A DNA stretch of 64,000 bases, from NCBI GenBank assembly GCA_002730875.1, contig PCBI01000003.1, positions 4,273 through 68,272 on the forward strand, written 5' to 3'. Below the pieces are notes generated by a model. It saw nothing but the letters and a program-made list of their open reading frames with translations. It did not search any database and was not told the DNA's origin. The position numbers and the translations under genes are program-made. Below, piece after piece: positions 53,054-62,169 of this stretch. Position 1 is the first letter of the stretch. Every line of letters begins with the position of its first letter. This DNA comes from Spirochaetaceae bacterium. Its GTDB lineage: Bacteria; Spirochaetota; Leptospiria; Leptospirales; Leptonemataceae.

Positions 53054-53638
53054 GCGCATCTCAAAATACCAGAAGGCGATGGAGTACAGAGCCACTATCG
53101 TCAGAAAAACCCACCCGCCTATCATGCTATAGAAGAAGAATTCGAAGCCAACCTGATCCGGGATATTCGGCCAGGCGGCCAGGGCCAGCCGAAATATTAC
53201 CGAAATCGATCCAAGTCCGACCAGAACAACGGTAGTCCATATGGAAACTATGTAGAAATTGCGACAACGAAAGGACCTTCCAAGCAAAGCGCTAGAAAAA
53301 GAGGCTCCTCCCAGGCCAAGCGAAACAAGCAATAGGATCTGAATCGCAAGGTTTCCCAGGCCGAAGTAACTCAATAGAATTGCGAGCATCAAAAATGCAG
53401 ATCCCACTGCTGCCATTTTGCTGTGCAATACGAAAGGAGCCACAATTAATGCCCCGATTATTCCCGTGACAATCATCAGAACAAAGTTAGCGTACCACCC
53501 GGGAAATCCGTACCCTCCAGGCATCAAAGGCAGTATCAAGAGCGAACAGGCAAACTGGGCTACGACCAGAAAAGCCCCGAGGACCACACTGGCCTGAGCT
53601 GGTTTAACTTTGGAAAATCGGAACTTTATCATTTGCAT
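53042..53638 (-). CDS. integral membrane protein, function unknown
   Basis: 198 aa with about six hydrophobic segments (for example VVLGAFLVVAQFACSLLILP, ILLLVSLGLGGASF, WTTVVLVGLGSISVIF). No family recognised. Its last residues (MRGSG) and TAA are encoded by the edge of the 57-bp repeat array, so either the repeat inserted at the 3' end and replaced the original stop, or the gene has always ended there. The start overlaps a possible 45-aa frame. Confidence 0.65.
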   Translation of the reverse strand: MQMIKFRFSKVKPAQASVVLGAFLVVAQFACSLLILPLMPGGYGFPGWYANFVLMIVTGIIGALIVAPFVLHSKMAAVGSAFLMLAILLSYFGLGNLAIQILLLVSLGLGGASFSSALLGRSFRCRNFYIVSIWTTVVLVGLGSISVIFRLALAAWPNIPDQVGFEFFFYSMIGGWVFLTIVALYSIAFWYFEMRGSG

Positions 53639-53741
53639 CTACTTCTTTTTTCGGCAATAAGGCGCCAAAGGAAACTCGACGCCACAGAACAATGCGCGCC
53701 GTAACAGATAAGATCCCGGGTCCGATCCCGTCTATGGACAT
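53604..53741 (-). CDS. possible 45-aa small protein
   Basis: An ATG immediately next to the stop of the 107-aa membrane protein (ECP then TAG, overlapping) starts a frame with a basic middle (ARIVLWRRVSFGALLPKKE) that runs into the next membrane gene by 35 bp. The coupled position is suggestive, but length and lack of conservation data keep this uncertain. Confidence 0.25.
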   Translation of the reverse strand: MSIDGIGPGILSVTARIVLWRRVSFGALLPKKEVDANDKVPIFQS

Positions 53742-54055
53742 TCCCGAAAGAATGCGCATGCCAGAAAAACATAATAAAATGGATTCAGATGCATGAGAAC
53801 GAAAAGCGTAGCATAAAGTCCCGGAGAAAACCACCGAATGGAGTCTCGGCGCCAAAACCAGTAAGCGAGGGGCGCTAAACAGAAAGCGATGTAAACGATA
53901 AGCCCTGGATAGCCGGGATTGCGGATCGAAATAAAAGATCGGAGTTCAAGAATCAGGTCGCTTAACACGATGCCTACGCCCAGGCCTAAGAATAACAATA
54001 TTACGGTGATGAAAATCCGTAATGCCAAAGGATACTTGTTTTCTGAGCGAATCAT
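53732..54055 (-). CDS. small three-segment membrane protein
   Basis: 107 aa with three hydrophobic segments (IFITVILLFLGLGVGIVL, GLIVYIAFCLAPLAYWFW, LYATLFVLMHLNPFYYVFL). A short Asn/Lys N-terminus precedes the first. No family recognised. It is upstream of the 198-aa membrane protein in the same direction and probably in the same transcript. Confidence 0.6.
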   Translation of the reverse strand: MIRSENKYPLALRIFITVILLFLGLGVGIVLSDLILELRSFISIRNPGYPGLIVYIAFCLAPLAYWFWRRDSIRWFSPGLYATLFVLMHLNPFYYVFLACAFFRECP

Positions 54056-54144
54056 GACATTGTGAAGCTTTCAAACGATAATCGTTCGAGTAGAGCCCCT
54101 TTTTGGACGCGCCGGGCAATGCGATGCTCGGTCAGAGATCGGAA

Positions 54145-54579
54145 TCAGAGATTCTTTTTCAGGAAAGTGCATCCATGGCCCGGAGGAAAGTCCGGCAATT
54201 CGCCAAACGGCGAGTATCCGTTTTTCAAGTAGAAATCCCGGGCCTGGAATCCAAAGGTGTGGCCCCAGATGATGTTACAATGGAGTTCCTTTGCCAGATC
54301 TTCAATCCTGGCCAGGAGCTTTTCGCCCAGGCCCTGCCCTCTTTCCTCTGCATGAACCCAGAGACACTGCAGATTCATTCCGCCGAAGTAGCTAATCGCA
54401 AGCAGGCCGGCTCGCAATTCCTGGTTTTTCCTGACCGTGATGGCGACGGAGCGGGTTTCTTGGGGATCAGAAGGACTGAGTCGGGCAACGCTGGCTTCAT
54501 GAAGACGCTTCCATAATTCGTCCTGTAATTTCACAGAAGGATCATAAACGGTTTCAATACTAAAAAAAGAGTCGTCCAT
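54145..54579 (-). CDS. GNAT-family N-acetyltransferase
   Basis: 144 aa. The acetyl-CoA-binding motif A is clear (LWVHAEERGQGLGEKLLARIEDLAKE, where R-G-Q-G-L-G contacts the pyrophosphate), preceded by the beta-strand NLQCLWV and followed by the end motif FYLKNGYSPFGEL. Substrate unknown. Length is usual for a single GNAT domain. It lies alone before the antiporter gene region. Confidence 0.88.
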   Translation of the reverse strand: MDDSFFSIETVYDPSVKLQDELWKRLHEASVARLSPSDPQETRSVAITVRKNQELRAGLLAISYFGGMNLQCLWVHAEERGQGLGEKLLARIEDLAKELHCNIIWGHTFGFQARDFYLKNGYSPFGELPDFPPGHGCTFLKKNL

Positions 54580-54701
54580 GGTGCCCGGCTCCGGGAAATG
54601 AAATTAATAGGCCTGACAATGGTTGTGCAGTAGCGGCCCGAATCTTCCGGCCGCTACTCCGCAATAATCAAAGTAGCGCATCCGGCTGCTACTCGACATA
54701 G

Positions 54702-54774
54702 CTCAAAGGAAACGCGAAGCGCATCAGAAGATAAAGACCTCAACATATCACCATAGCCCGCTGTTTCCTTTGAG
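54702..54774. repeat. 12-bp perfect inverted repeat with 49-nt spacer
   Basis: CTCAAAGGAAAC (54702-54713) and GTTTCCTTTGAG (54763-54774) are exact complements. A second, weaker inverted repeat (GTAGCGGCC ... GGCCGCTAC) lies just to the left near 54632-54657. Both are in the 209-bp gap between the acetyltransferase and the antiporter. Confidence 0.6.
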
Positions 54775-54788
54775 TATCGTCTCCCCTA

Positions 54789-56495
54789 CTACGCCACCGG
54801 TTCCGCATGCTTATCTTCGCGATAGCCAATCTCATGAATCTCCAGTTGATGGGTTACCCACTGAAACAATTCCTGGCCGGTGATCTGGCCCGGAATGAGC
54901 ACATGGGCTGCTCCCATCTCTTTTAGATTCTGAAAGTCGGAAGGCTCATCCGCCACCATTACGTGGTTGGCGCCTGGATTGATTTCGCGTAGTCGGGACA
55001 ATAGCCTTCGCGTGGTAGTTCCCTTGAGGAAAACGTCCGATACCGTAACCAGCATTAACCTTGCTTCGTGTATTCCCAGGTGCGTCAGACTGTCGGGATT
55101 GGCCAGGTCACCGTACACCCACTTGAATCCACGACCTTCCAGTTCTTTCTGAAACGCCGGATTAAAGTCCACCACCATTACCCTGGATATCAGTTCAGGA
55201 CAGTAGCTTTCCAATCGCTCTAGAAAGGCCCGACCAATGCGATAGTATCCCAGAACTACGATATCGCGACCTGAGCCATGGCCGTGGCCGCCGCCGGACT
55301 CTGATGCCGGGGCGGACTTCTCTTTCATGCCCAGTAAGCCAAAGCCCTTGCCCACTCCACGCGCTATGTTGTCGTTAAACCGAATCGCGTAAGTGGAAAT
55401 CAAAGAGGCCAGTAGCATGGCCGTAAGCACAAAGGCTTGCACATCGTCGCTTATATGAGCGAATCCCATACCCAGAGAAAAGATCACCAGGGAGAATTCG
55501 CTCACCTGCGAAAGGTTTATGGCTGTAACCAGTCCGTTTCGCAGACCCAGTCCGGCAAAGAATGCTGTGGGAGCGATAGTAAGGATTCGGCTAAAGAATA
55601 CGATTCCGATGAAAGCCAGGGCCATACCGACGGTGCCAAGCTCGGGAATAGGCACCTTCATGCCCAGAGCCACAAAAAACAAAGTTACGAAAAAGTCCCG
55701 AATGCCCGCCAGTTTGGTGATTACATCGTTTGCATAGGGATAGGCGGCGATGGTAACTCCGGCAATCAAAGAGCCCATTTCAATGGACAGTCCCGCAGTG
55801 TGGGCCAGAGCACAGACGATAAAGCACCAGGCCATGGCAGTAATCAACACCAGTTCTGGATTGCGACTGGCCAGATGAAAGATATGCTTCAATACGAATC
55901 GCGAAAGGAGAGCTGCGACAACAACCAGCAGTACGGCTCCGCCCAGGCTTTTCAGGATTACCGTGGCTTCCGGATTGCTCAAGGAAGGCTGCAGCCCCAT
56001 AAACAGAATGGCCCACAGATCCTGCAAAATTAGAATACCGATGGTGAGTTTACCGGCAGCGGTTTCGATTTCCAGCTTGTCGTAGAGTAGCTTAACAACG
56101 ATCAAAGTAGAAGAAAGGGAACCTGCGATGGCCAGATACAATAGATCAAAAGCGCCGTCTCCGGCCAGGCCCATGTAATGGAAGGCCGCCATGCCGATGC
56201 CCAGACATCCGCCGAACTGAATCACGCCCAGGATAAAGAGCTTCGGACCCAGGCCGGCCAATTCCGGCAGCCGAATTTCCAGGCCAATAATAAAGAGCAG
56301 CATCACCAGTCCCATTTCCGAAATGATCTGGATACTCTCTTCGCTTTCTACGAAACCAAAACCAATGTTGGGTCCCAGCAGAATACCTCCGGCTATATAA
56401 CCTAAGAGGAGCGGCTGCCTGACCAATCGAGCCACATGGGCCAGAACGGCGGCAAAGATGATGGCAAGTCCAATTTCCGGGATTAAATGATGCAC
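54789..56495 (-). CDS. CPA2-family cation:proton antiporter with TrkA-N domain
   Basis: 568 aa from a GTG preceded by AGGAAAG. The first 400 residues contain about 12 membrane segments of the Na+/H+ exchanger fold, with the CPA2-type Gly-rich repeats (YIAGGILLGPNIGFGF, IGLEIRLPEL, ALGMKVPIPELGTVG). A C-terminal Rossmann domain of the TrkA-N type begins DIVVLGYYRIGRAFLERL, where the usual third Gly of GxGxxG is kept but the first is replaced by Tyr-Tyr, and continues VVDFNPAFQKELEGRGF. It should exchange K+ or Na+ for protons, gated by a nucleotide or thiol ligand. The membrane fold is confident, the ion is not. Confidence 0.9.
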   Translation of the reverse strand: MHHLIPEIGLAIIFAAVLAHVARLVRQPLLLGYIAGGILLGPNIGFGFVESEESIQIISEMGLVMLLFIIGLEIRLPELAGLGPKLFILGVIQFGGCLGIGMAAFHYMGLAGDGAFDLLYLAIAGSLSSTLIVVKLLYDKLEIETAAGKLTIGILILQDLWAILFMGLQPSLSNPEATVILKSLGGAVLLVVVAALLSRFVLKHIFHLASRNPELVLITAMAWCFIVCALAHTAGLSIEMGSLIAGVTIAAYPYANDVITKLAGIRDFFVTLFFVALGMKVPIPELGTVGMALAFIGIVFFSRILTIAPTAFFAGLGLRNGLVTAINLSQVSEFSLVIFSLGMGFAHISDDVQAFVLTAMLLASLISTYAIRFNDNIARGVGKGFGLLGMKEKSAPASESGGGHGHGSGRDIVVLGYYRIGRAFLERLESYCPELISRVMVVDFNPAFQKELEGRGFKWVYGDLANPDSLTHLGIHEARLMLVTVSDVFLKGTTTRRLLSRLREINPGANHVMVADEPSDFQNLKEMGAAHVLIPGQITGQELFQWVTHQLEIHEIGYREDKHAEPVA

Positions 56496-56878
56496 GGTTC
56501 TTTCCTTATCTCACTATTGTGATTATTTTCGACCATTTCCGGTATCCATTGGCCAAAAAACCTGTCTGTCACGGCGCTCAAGCCGATGGGTTTGCCTGCC
56601 AAAGATGACGCAGCCGTTTCCCGCGAATGCCTATAGAATAAACAGGTCGCTATGGCGCCGGGCTGAATTCTTGCCATTCCAGAACACAATTCGTCCATGC
56701 AGGAATCGAAAGTTCACGCTCGATCTTCTCGCTACCATTGAAATCTAATTCCAGCGTAGCTTCCGTCGCGGCTTTGGCATAGCCTCATTCGCGGCTCTTG
56801 CGCAGCTTCTATCGCAGCTTTGACGTAGCCTCGCGCCCTGGCGCCGCATTGCGCCCGCAGTGACTGGATTCGTCCCGG
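56496..56878. other. 383-bp gap with 23-bp tandem repeats
   Basis: There is no credible gene between the antiporter and ppa. The repeat at 56755-56846 is listed separately. The rest is mixed sequence with a possible promoter for the antiporter near 56500-56560 that I could not resolve into boxes. Confidence 0.45.
56755..56846. repeat. 23-bp degenerate tandem repeat, about four copies
   Basis: Copies begin at 56755, 56778, 56801 and 56824 and share the pattern CGTAGCYTC..TCGCGGCTTTGG, with several differences per copy and the last copy most diverged. 23 bp is not a multiple of three, so this is not a coding repeat. It lies just after the ppa stop. Confidence 0.65.
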
Positions 56879-57460
56879 TTATTTCAGAAACGTCTCTTTA
56901 TAGAGATCGATGGATTCCATGATAACGCGCTCGGCATCCGCACGACCGGAGAACTTCTCGATGGTAACCTTGCGATTCTCTTTTTCCAGCTTCTTGTAAT
57001 CCAGAAAGAATCGTTCCAGCTCTTTTAGTCGATGGGGCGGAAGCTCTTCCAGTTCGCTGTAATGATTGTATTCCGGGTCATTCAAGTGGACCGCTATGAT
57101 CTTATCGTCCCGTTCCTGGTTGTCTACCATGGTCATAACGCCAATGGCCCGGCATTTCATAATAGTTCTGGGAAATACGCTTTCCTGACCCAGTATCAAT
57201 ACGTCAAGGGGGTCATTGTCATCGCAATAGGTTCGGGGGATGAAACCATAGTTGGCAGGATAGTGAACAGCGGAATGGAGGACCCGATCCACCATGATGA
57301 ATCCGCTTTCTTTATGCATTTCGTATTTGTATTTTGAGCCCTTGGGAATCTCAACAAAGCTCCAGAAGCCTTCCAGAGGTCCAATATCGATTAAATGCCA
57401 GGCCGTTCTTTCCAGGTGGTCCTGAAATGGCCATTCGGTAATGCTTTTTGCTTCAGACAT
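56879..57460 (-). CDS. ppa: inorganic pyrophosphatase (soluble, family I)
   Basis: 193 aa. The enzyme hydrolyses pyrophosphate to phosphate in the cytoplasm. Signature residues are present: [11 protein letters not shown], the Asp cluster in [12 protein letters not shown], and [18 protein letters not shown] with [10 protein letters not shown]-type ending ([13 protein letters not shown]). Length fits the bacterial hexameric enzyme. It is alone, with the 23-bp repeats beyond its stop. Confidence 0.95.
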   Translation of the reverse strand: MSEAKSITEWPFQDHLERTAWHLIDIGPLEGFWSFVEIPKGSKYKYEMHKESGFIMVDRVLHSAVHYPANYGFIPRTYCDDNDPLDVLILGQESVFPRTIMKCRAIGVMTMVDNQERDDKIIAVHLNDPEYNHYSELEELPPHRLKELERFFLDYKKLEKENRKVTIEKFSGRADAERVIMESIDLYKETFLK

Positions 57461-57658
57461 GAGCGGATCTTAAGCCACCCGGCAACCTGGTCATGCGATT
57501 TTTTTGATGGATTGCAGCCGCAGGAATCCGGCGGATCCTGCTCCCGCATTAGAAGGCTCCGGGACGAGATTACAAGACGGAAGGCCAATGAACCTGCGGG
57601 CTCTGCGGCTAGCCGCTACAGGTGGGCAGGGAAAGACACACCGGCGAGGATGCTCTGC

Positions 57659-58588
57659 TTAAAGAGGTTCCGCGTTTCGAATGGCTTCTTCGATTTCCTT
57701 GAGCTGCGTGGAGATACGCGCATCGATGGAACCAACGTCGGTTTCGATGATACATCCGCCCCGGTCCACTCGCGAGTCTTCGTAGATGTTCACCTTTCTT
57801 AGCGATTCCATCATCTTGATGAGTTCGTCTTTGTGGGCTGTGGTTAGTTCGAGGTCGGCAAAGTTTACGCGGATGTTGACGCGGTCCCGGTCCTTGATTC
57901 GCCGCAGGGCTTCCCGGATGTTATTCAGCACAACTTCTTTACGTTCTACCACTTCATCCTTGATTACCTTTCGGGCAATCATCAGAATCATATCCACCAT
58001 CTGTTTTTCGGAAGCGGCAATGATATCTTCGCGAACGTCGATGGCCTGACCCACGATGGTACCCAGTCGGTCGATCAATCGGCGCACCTCGCTCTGCCCC
58101 TTCTTAAATCCCACTTCTCGGCCGGCATCGTATCCTTTCTGGTAGGCCTCGTGTTCGATTTCGGCCACGCGCATCTCGGCCTCTTTGATCATGCGCTCTA
58201 CTTCGATCTTGGCTCGTTCGACAATCTGCTCGGCATTTACCCGGGCCGCCTCTTCTTCCCGCTTGGCCTTTTCCTTGGATTCCTGGATCAGATTAAAGGC
58301 TACGGCCTTGCCTTCTTCCTCGATGTTTTTGGCCTTATCGTGGGCGTCCTCCAGGCTCTGGCGGATTTCCTCTTCGGTTTCCTTTCGGTACCTCTCCAGC
58401 TCCGCCTCGATTTCTTCGATGGTGGGGCCGTGGTATTGCTCGATTACATTACCTTCCGCATCTACCTCGTATTCATCCACATCTTCGATGCCCTGAAATT
58501 TCTTATACCGGTCCGGTAGTTCAATGGATACGGATTCCTGCAGTAGAGCGATTTGCTCGGGTTTGAATACAAGCTTGTTTGAGGCCAT
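57659..58588 (-). CDS. fliH: flagellar assembly protein FliH
   Basis: 309 aa from the ATG at 58588; upstream open frame is not supported. FliH regulates the export ATPase FliI of the flagellar type III apparatus. A short N-terminal region is followed by an unusually long Glu/Lys/Arg-rich coiled coil (about residues 45-165) and a C-terminal FliH domain (YDAGREVGFKKGQSEVRRLID ... RGGCIIETDVGSIDARIS), the family's characteristic end. No other flagellar genes lie in the window. The long coiled coil matches the spirochete form with its collar-linked export machinery. Confidence 0.88.
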   Translation of the reverse strand: MASNKLVFKPEQIALLQESVSIELPDRYKKFQGIEDVDEYEVDAEGNVIEQYHGPTIEEIEAELERYRKETEEEIRQSLEDAHDKAKNIEEEGKAVAFNLIQESKEKAKREEEAARVNAEQIVERAKIEVERMIKEAEMRVAEIEHEAYQKGYDAGREVGFKKGQSEVRRLIDRLGTIVGQAIDVREDIIAASEKQMVDMILMIARKVIKDEVVERKEVVLNNIREALRRIKDRDRVNIRVNFADLELTTAHKDELIKMMESLRKVNIYEDSRVDRGGCIIETDVGSIDARISTQLKEIEEAIRNAEPL

Positions 58589-58816
58589 AGTCGTCTGCTT
58601 TCTATATCGGCAAGTTCTGAAGTACAGAAAAAAACGGAATTTCCTGGTTTTGCGGCCTGATTTTTCTGAGGGATACGACCAGTCCAGGAAATCCGGCAAA
58701 TCGATACCCGGATAGCCCGGAAACGGAAGGCCAGGTTCCTATAGCGGACAGGGCTGGCCGCCATCCCCGGATTCCAATGTTGATTGGCAGTGCAGGGCCG
58801 GCTGTCGAAATGTCCT

Positions 58817-59611
58817 ATGGCCGAAGAGCTACTCCAGGAAGACCTGCCCCTGCCCTCCGGGGAAACCATTCGGATTTGGACTTTGAACCGGCCGGATCAG
58901 AGAAATGCCATCAGCCAGAATCTGCTGGCAGCCATGGAGGGAGCCCTCACCGGTCTGAACCCGGAAAAAGGCGTTCGAGGACTCATTATCCTGGGAAGCG
59001 GGCCGGCTTTCTGCGCCGGCGCCGATCTCAAAGAGCGAGCTACCATGAGTCGCGAGGACGTGGAATCCTTCCTGAACCGAATGGGCCGACTTTTCCGACA
59101 AATCGAAACTCTGAGCGTGCCTACCCTTGCGGCCATTAACGGTTTTTGCTTTGGCGGAGGTCTGGAGATGGCTCTATGTGCGGATTTTCGTATGGCTACC
59201 GAAGATGCAAAGCTGGGACTTACTGAGACCTCCCTGGGAATCATTCCCGGCGCGGGTGGCACTCAACGGCTGCCCCGCATTATTGGTCGAGCCCGGGCCA
59301 CCGAGATGATTCTTTCGGCGGAAAAGATTTCAGCGAGTACGGCTCTGGACCGTGGACTGATCCGCGAAGTTTGCGCAGACGCAGATGATTTAAGAAGGGC
59401 CGCTATCCAGTGGATGCAGAAAGTATGCGAAAACGCCCCCCTCAGTCTGGTTCTTGCCAGGCAGGCCATCGAAAAGGGAATGGAAATGTCGCTGGAGGAT
59501 GGGCTCAAACTGGAAAGGGAGCTCTACGAGAAAACGCTGGAAACAGAAGACCGAGTGGAAGCGTTGAATGCATTCAAGGAAAAACGAAAGCCGCAGTTCA
59601 AAGGGCGATAA
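58817..59611 (+). CDS. enoyl-CoA hydratase/isomerase family protein
   Basis: 264 aa from the ATG at 58817; a TTG upstream is less likely. The crotonase fold is clear: LNRPDQRNAISQNLL, the oxyanion hole in GPAFCAGADLKERA and GFCFGGGLEMALCADFRMA. Both catalytic glutamates of hydratases can be matched (LGLTETSLGIIPGAGGTQR and RARATEMILS), so hydration of trans-2-enoyl-CoA is plausible, in fatty-acid beta-oxidation. It is divergent from fliH and followed by dcd after 165 bp. Confidence 0.92.
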   Translation: MAEELLQEDLPLPSGETIRIWTLNRPDQRNAISQNLLAAMEGALTGLNPEKGVRGLIILGSGPAFCAGADLKERATMSREDVESFLNRMGRLFRQIETLSVPTLAAINGFCFGGGLEMALCADFRMATEDAKLGLTETSLGIIPGAGGTQRLPRIIGRARATEMILSAEKISASTALDRGLIREVCADADDLRRAAIQWMQKVCENAPLSLVLARQAIEKGMEMSLEDGLKLERELYEKTLETEDRVEALNAFKEKRKPQFKGR

Positions 59612-59776
59612 ATGGGAACCAGAGTGAGGGCCGCCGAAAACTCGAAATCCTATGCATTTGGACCGAGCAAATTCGGAGAGCGGCGAATACGGTGCCAGGT
59701 CAGGCACTTTGCCGCCGGCCGCTCCAAAACATCTACGCATCCGCCATTGACATCGCACTGACATCGGAGAATAAAA

Positions 59777-60298
59777 ATGATACTAACCGGACCTGAAATC
59801 AAGAAACGACTGGGAACAGACATCAAGATCGATCCCTACAACGAGAACTCGCTGAATCCGAATTCCTATAATCTGACCCTGCATCATGAGTTAATGATCT
59901 ATACCGATCCTCCTCTGGATATGAAAAAGGCCAACCCTACAGAGAAGATCATTATGGATGATGACGGTTATCTGCTGCAGCCGGGTCGATTGTATCTCGG
60001 AAGAACGCTGGAGTACACCGAAACCCATAACCTGGTGCCGATGCTGGAAGGAAGATCCAGCATCGGGCGGCTGGGAATGTTTGTACACGTTACCGCCGGA
60101 TTCGGCGATGTAGGATTTTGCGGATTCTGGACCCTGGAGATTAGCACCATTCACCCGATCCGAATTTATCCCAACATAGGTATCTGCCAGATATTCTATC
60201 ATACCATCGAAGGCGACGTCAAGGAGTACGATTCCGGTAAGTATCAGAAGAATACCGGCATCCAGCCCAGCCTTCTTTATCGAGAGTTCCAGAAATAG
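59777..60298 (+). CDS. dcd: dCTP deaminase
   Basis: 173 aa; the ATG has GGAG 7-8 nt upstream. The enzyme makes dUTP from dCTP, the route to dUMP for thymidylate synthase. The N-terminal MILTGPEIKKRL and NPNSYNLTLH are typical, and the active-site segment EGRSSIGRLGMFVHVTAGFG with the downstream FWTLEIS Glu are conserved. Whether it is the mono- or bifunctional (dCTP to dUMP) form is not resolved by sequence alone. It pairs functionally with the ThyX-like gene at 13347-14936. Confidence 0.94.
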   Translation: MILTGPEIKKRLGTDIKIDPYNENSLNPNSYNLTLHHELMIYTDPPLDMKKANPTEKIIMDDDGYLLQPGRLYLGRTLEYTETHNLVPMLEGRSSIGRLGMFVHVTAGFGDVGFCGFWTLEISTIHPIRIYPNIGICQIFYHTIEGDVKEYDSGKYQKNTGIQPSLLYREFQK

Positions 60299-60337
60299 GT
60301 CTCTTGACACTGAGCGGATAGGAAAAGGAGTATTCCC

Positions 60338-60748
60338 ATGCCTCGTAGAATGTTTCGACGCACATTCAATATCTATATATTCTGGATAGCTCTGCCTTTC
60401 ATTGTGGCCGGAGGGGTTCTGGCCGCCTATCCCACTCCGGTGATGCCCTACGTGCTGGATGTGCCTCTGGAAGAATTGACGCCGGTTTTCTACCTTGCAG
60501 TACGCGTGCTGGGAGTGACTCTGCTCTTCTGCGGAATCACCATGTTTGTAATGCGCAAGGAACCGACCCGCTTGATTGATCTGGCCTTCTGGCAGGGAGT
60601 TCTCTGTCTGGCCCTGGCCGGTTTTTCCGGGGTAAGCCCGTTCTGGTTTGCCACGAGCTACTGGGTCTGGGTGGGTACAGCCTACCTTCTTGTTGCTGGT
60701 TTTTTTCTACTTACCTTTTCTACAAGAAACCTTCTTGTTAGAGAATAG
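60338..60748 (+). CDS. four-segment membrane protein, function unknown
   Basis: 136 aa with GGAAAAGGAG before the ATG. Four hydrophobic segments (IFWIALPFIVAGGVLAAYP, FYLAVRVLGVTLLFCGITMFV, FWQGVLCLALAGFSGV, VGTAYLLVAGFFLLTF) and a basic N-terminus. No family recognised. It sits 40 bp after dcd and 12 bp before cysE, so it is likely part of that transcript. Confidence 0.75.
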   Translation: MPRRMFRRTFNIYIFWIALPFIVAGGVLAAYPTPVMPYVLDVPLEELTPVFYLAVRVLGVTLLFCGITMFVMRKEPTRLIDLAFWQGVLCLALAGFSGVSPFWFATSYWVWVGTAYLLVAGFFLLTFSTRNLLVRE

Positions 60749-60759
60749 GAATCCATTGC

Positions 60760-61434
60760 ATGAAGTTACGGATCATTGAAGATGTACGGGCCATTGTTCG
60801 CAATGATCCGGCCTGCCGGGGATTGCAGTTTCTGCTATATCCTTGCTTTCATTCGATGCTTTTCCACCGCTTTCTGTGCCATCCGCTATACCGGATGCAT
60901 CTCTACTTCTTTGCGCGATTCTTCTCCCAGTTTTCCAGGATTCTGACCGGAATGGAGGTTCATCCAGGGGCCCAGATCCAGGGCGGATTCTTCTGCGATC
61001 ACGGAATGGCGGTGGTTATTGGAGAAACCGCTGTAATAGGCAAGAACTGTGTAATGTATCATGGAGTGACCCTGGGAGGCACCGGAAAGCATCAGCGTAA
61101 ACGGCACCCCACTGTGGGCGACGATGTGTTCATAGGCACGCATAGCACCCTTCTGGGCCCCATTTATGTGGGCGATCGGGCCAAAATCGGCGCCGAAAGC
61201 GTCATCATCAATCGGGATGTCCCTGCCGACTGCACCGTGGTAGGAACTCCGGGCAAGATCGTGAAACGGGGCAACCGTCGGGTAGATCCGCCGGAGCCGC
61301 TTCCTCTATCAGAGTACAGGGTTCGTGAAGTGGAAGAAGAAAACCGTCAGAACGCCGACGACGAGGAAGCGGCGGCCAAACCAGGCCGCACTACCCGGGA
61401 TGTGCCCTCCTCCGGGGTGCTGAAGAAAACTTGA
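60760..61434 (+). CDS. cysE: serine O-acetyltransferase
   Basis: 224 aa. CysE acetylates serine with acetyl-CoA, the first step of cysteine synthesis. The left-handed beta-helix of hexapeptide repeats is evident (HPGAQIQGGFFCDHGMAVVI, ETAVIGKNCVMYHGVTLGGT), with the catalytic His/Asp region and the acceptor loop KHQRKRHPTVGD; the end SVIINRDVPADCTVVGTPGKI is typical. It is the short form, with a reduced N-terminal helical domain, and has an extra acidic C-terminal tail. Confidence 0.95.
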   Translation: MKLRIIEDVRAIVRNDPACRGLQFLLYPCFHSMLFHRFLCHPLYRMHLYFFARFFSQFSRILTGMEVHPGAQIQGGFFCDHGMAVVIGETAVIGKNCVMYHGVTLGGTGKHQRKRHPTVGDDVFIGTHSTLLGPIYVGDRAKIGAESVIINRDVPADCTVVGTPGKIVKRGNRRVDPPEPLPLSEYRVREVEEENRQNADDEEAAAKPGRTTRDVPSSGVLKKT

Positions 61435-61464
61435 CCCATCCCGGGTAAGCCTTATCCTGTAACC

Positions 61465-62169
61465 ATGCTGAACTTCGTGAAGGGAGATTCACAGGCCCCT
61501 ACGGGCAATTTGATCGCATTTTGCAAGGTAATCGGCAAAAATCCTTTCGAAAGCGATGGCTCCATTATCGCCATCCATGTGGTGGTGAGCAACATCTCCG
61601 CCCGGGAAAACAGCTTCCCGGTGGTAGTCTTTCCGCCGGTTTCGCTCAAGAATGAGCCGGAGCTATCCAGGGTTATCTCCTTTCAGGGCAAGTGTGATGT
61701 AATTCGCCTGGATGATTTTCAGATCCCTTCCGATTCGCAGGAGCAGGAATACATGAACGACCGGTTGGAACAGTTCAATGACCTGGTCCGGGATTACGTG
61801 GATCTGTATCAGCGGTATCACGAAAAAATTGCGCCCAAACTGAGTGAAGAGATGAAGCTACTCACCGGGCCCGCCGAAGGCGAAAAAAGAGTTTCCAGCC
61901 CTTCCGGAGGCGAACAGGCCACGCTGGAAAAGCTACAGGAACTCCTGAAGACCGGCGCCGGTCCTGGAGATTTCTCGCCGGTAATCCGCCACATTGAGAA
62001 GAACTACCCGCAGTACGATATTCAGAACTTCGAAAAGAGCATCCATCAGGATCAGACCGAAATCGCATCGCTGTATATTAAGAAGTTTTTTGCCATCCAC
62101 GAAGAGAGGTACGAAGCGGCGGCCCTTTTTCAGGCAAGAATCATGCAGATGGAATCTGCCCGTTCATGA
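61465..62169 (+). CDS. hypothetical protein, 234 aa
   Basis: No family recognised. The first 120 residues look beta-rich, then a helical region with FNDLVRDYVDLYQRYHEKI, a Ser/Gly/Thr insert, and an all-helical C-terminus containing HIEKNYPQYDIQNFEKSI and YIKKFFAIHEERYEAAALFQ. No signal peptide. Its stop overlaps the start of the aldo/keto reductase gene by ATGA, so the two are translated together. Confidence 0.7.
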   Translation: MLNFVKGDSQAPTGNLIAFCKVIGKNPFESDGSIIAIHVVVSNISARENSFPVVVFPPVSLKNEPELSRVISFQGKCDVIRLDDFQIPSDSQEQEYMNDRLEQFNDLVRDYVDLYQRYHEKIAPKLSEEMKLLTGPAEGEKRVSSPSGGEQATLEKLQELLKTGAGPGDFSPVIRHIEKNYPQYDIQNFEKSIHQDQTEIASLYIKKFFAIHEERYEAAALFQARIMQMESARS

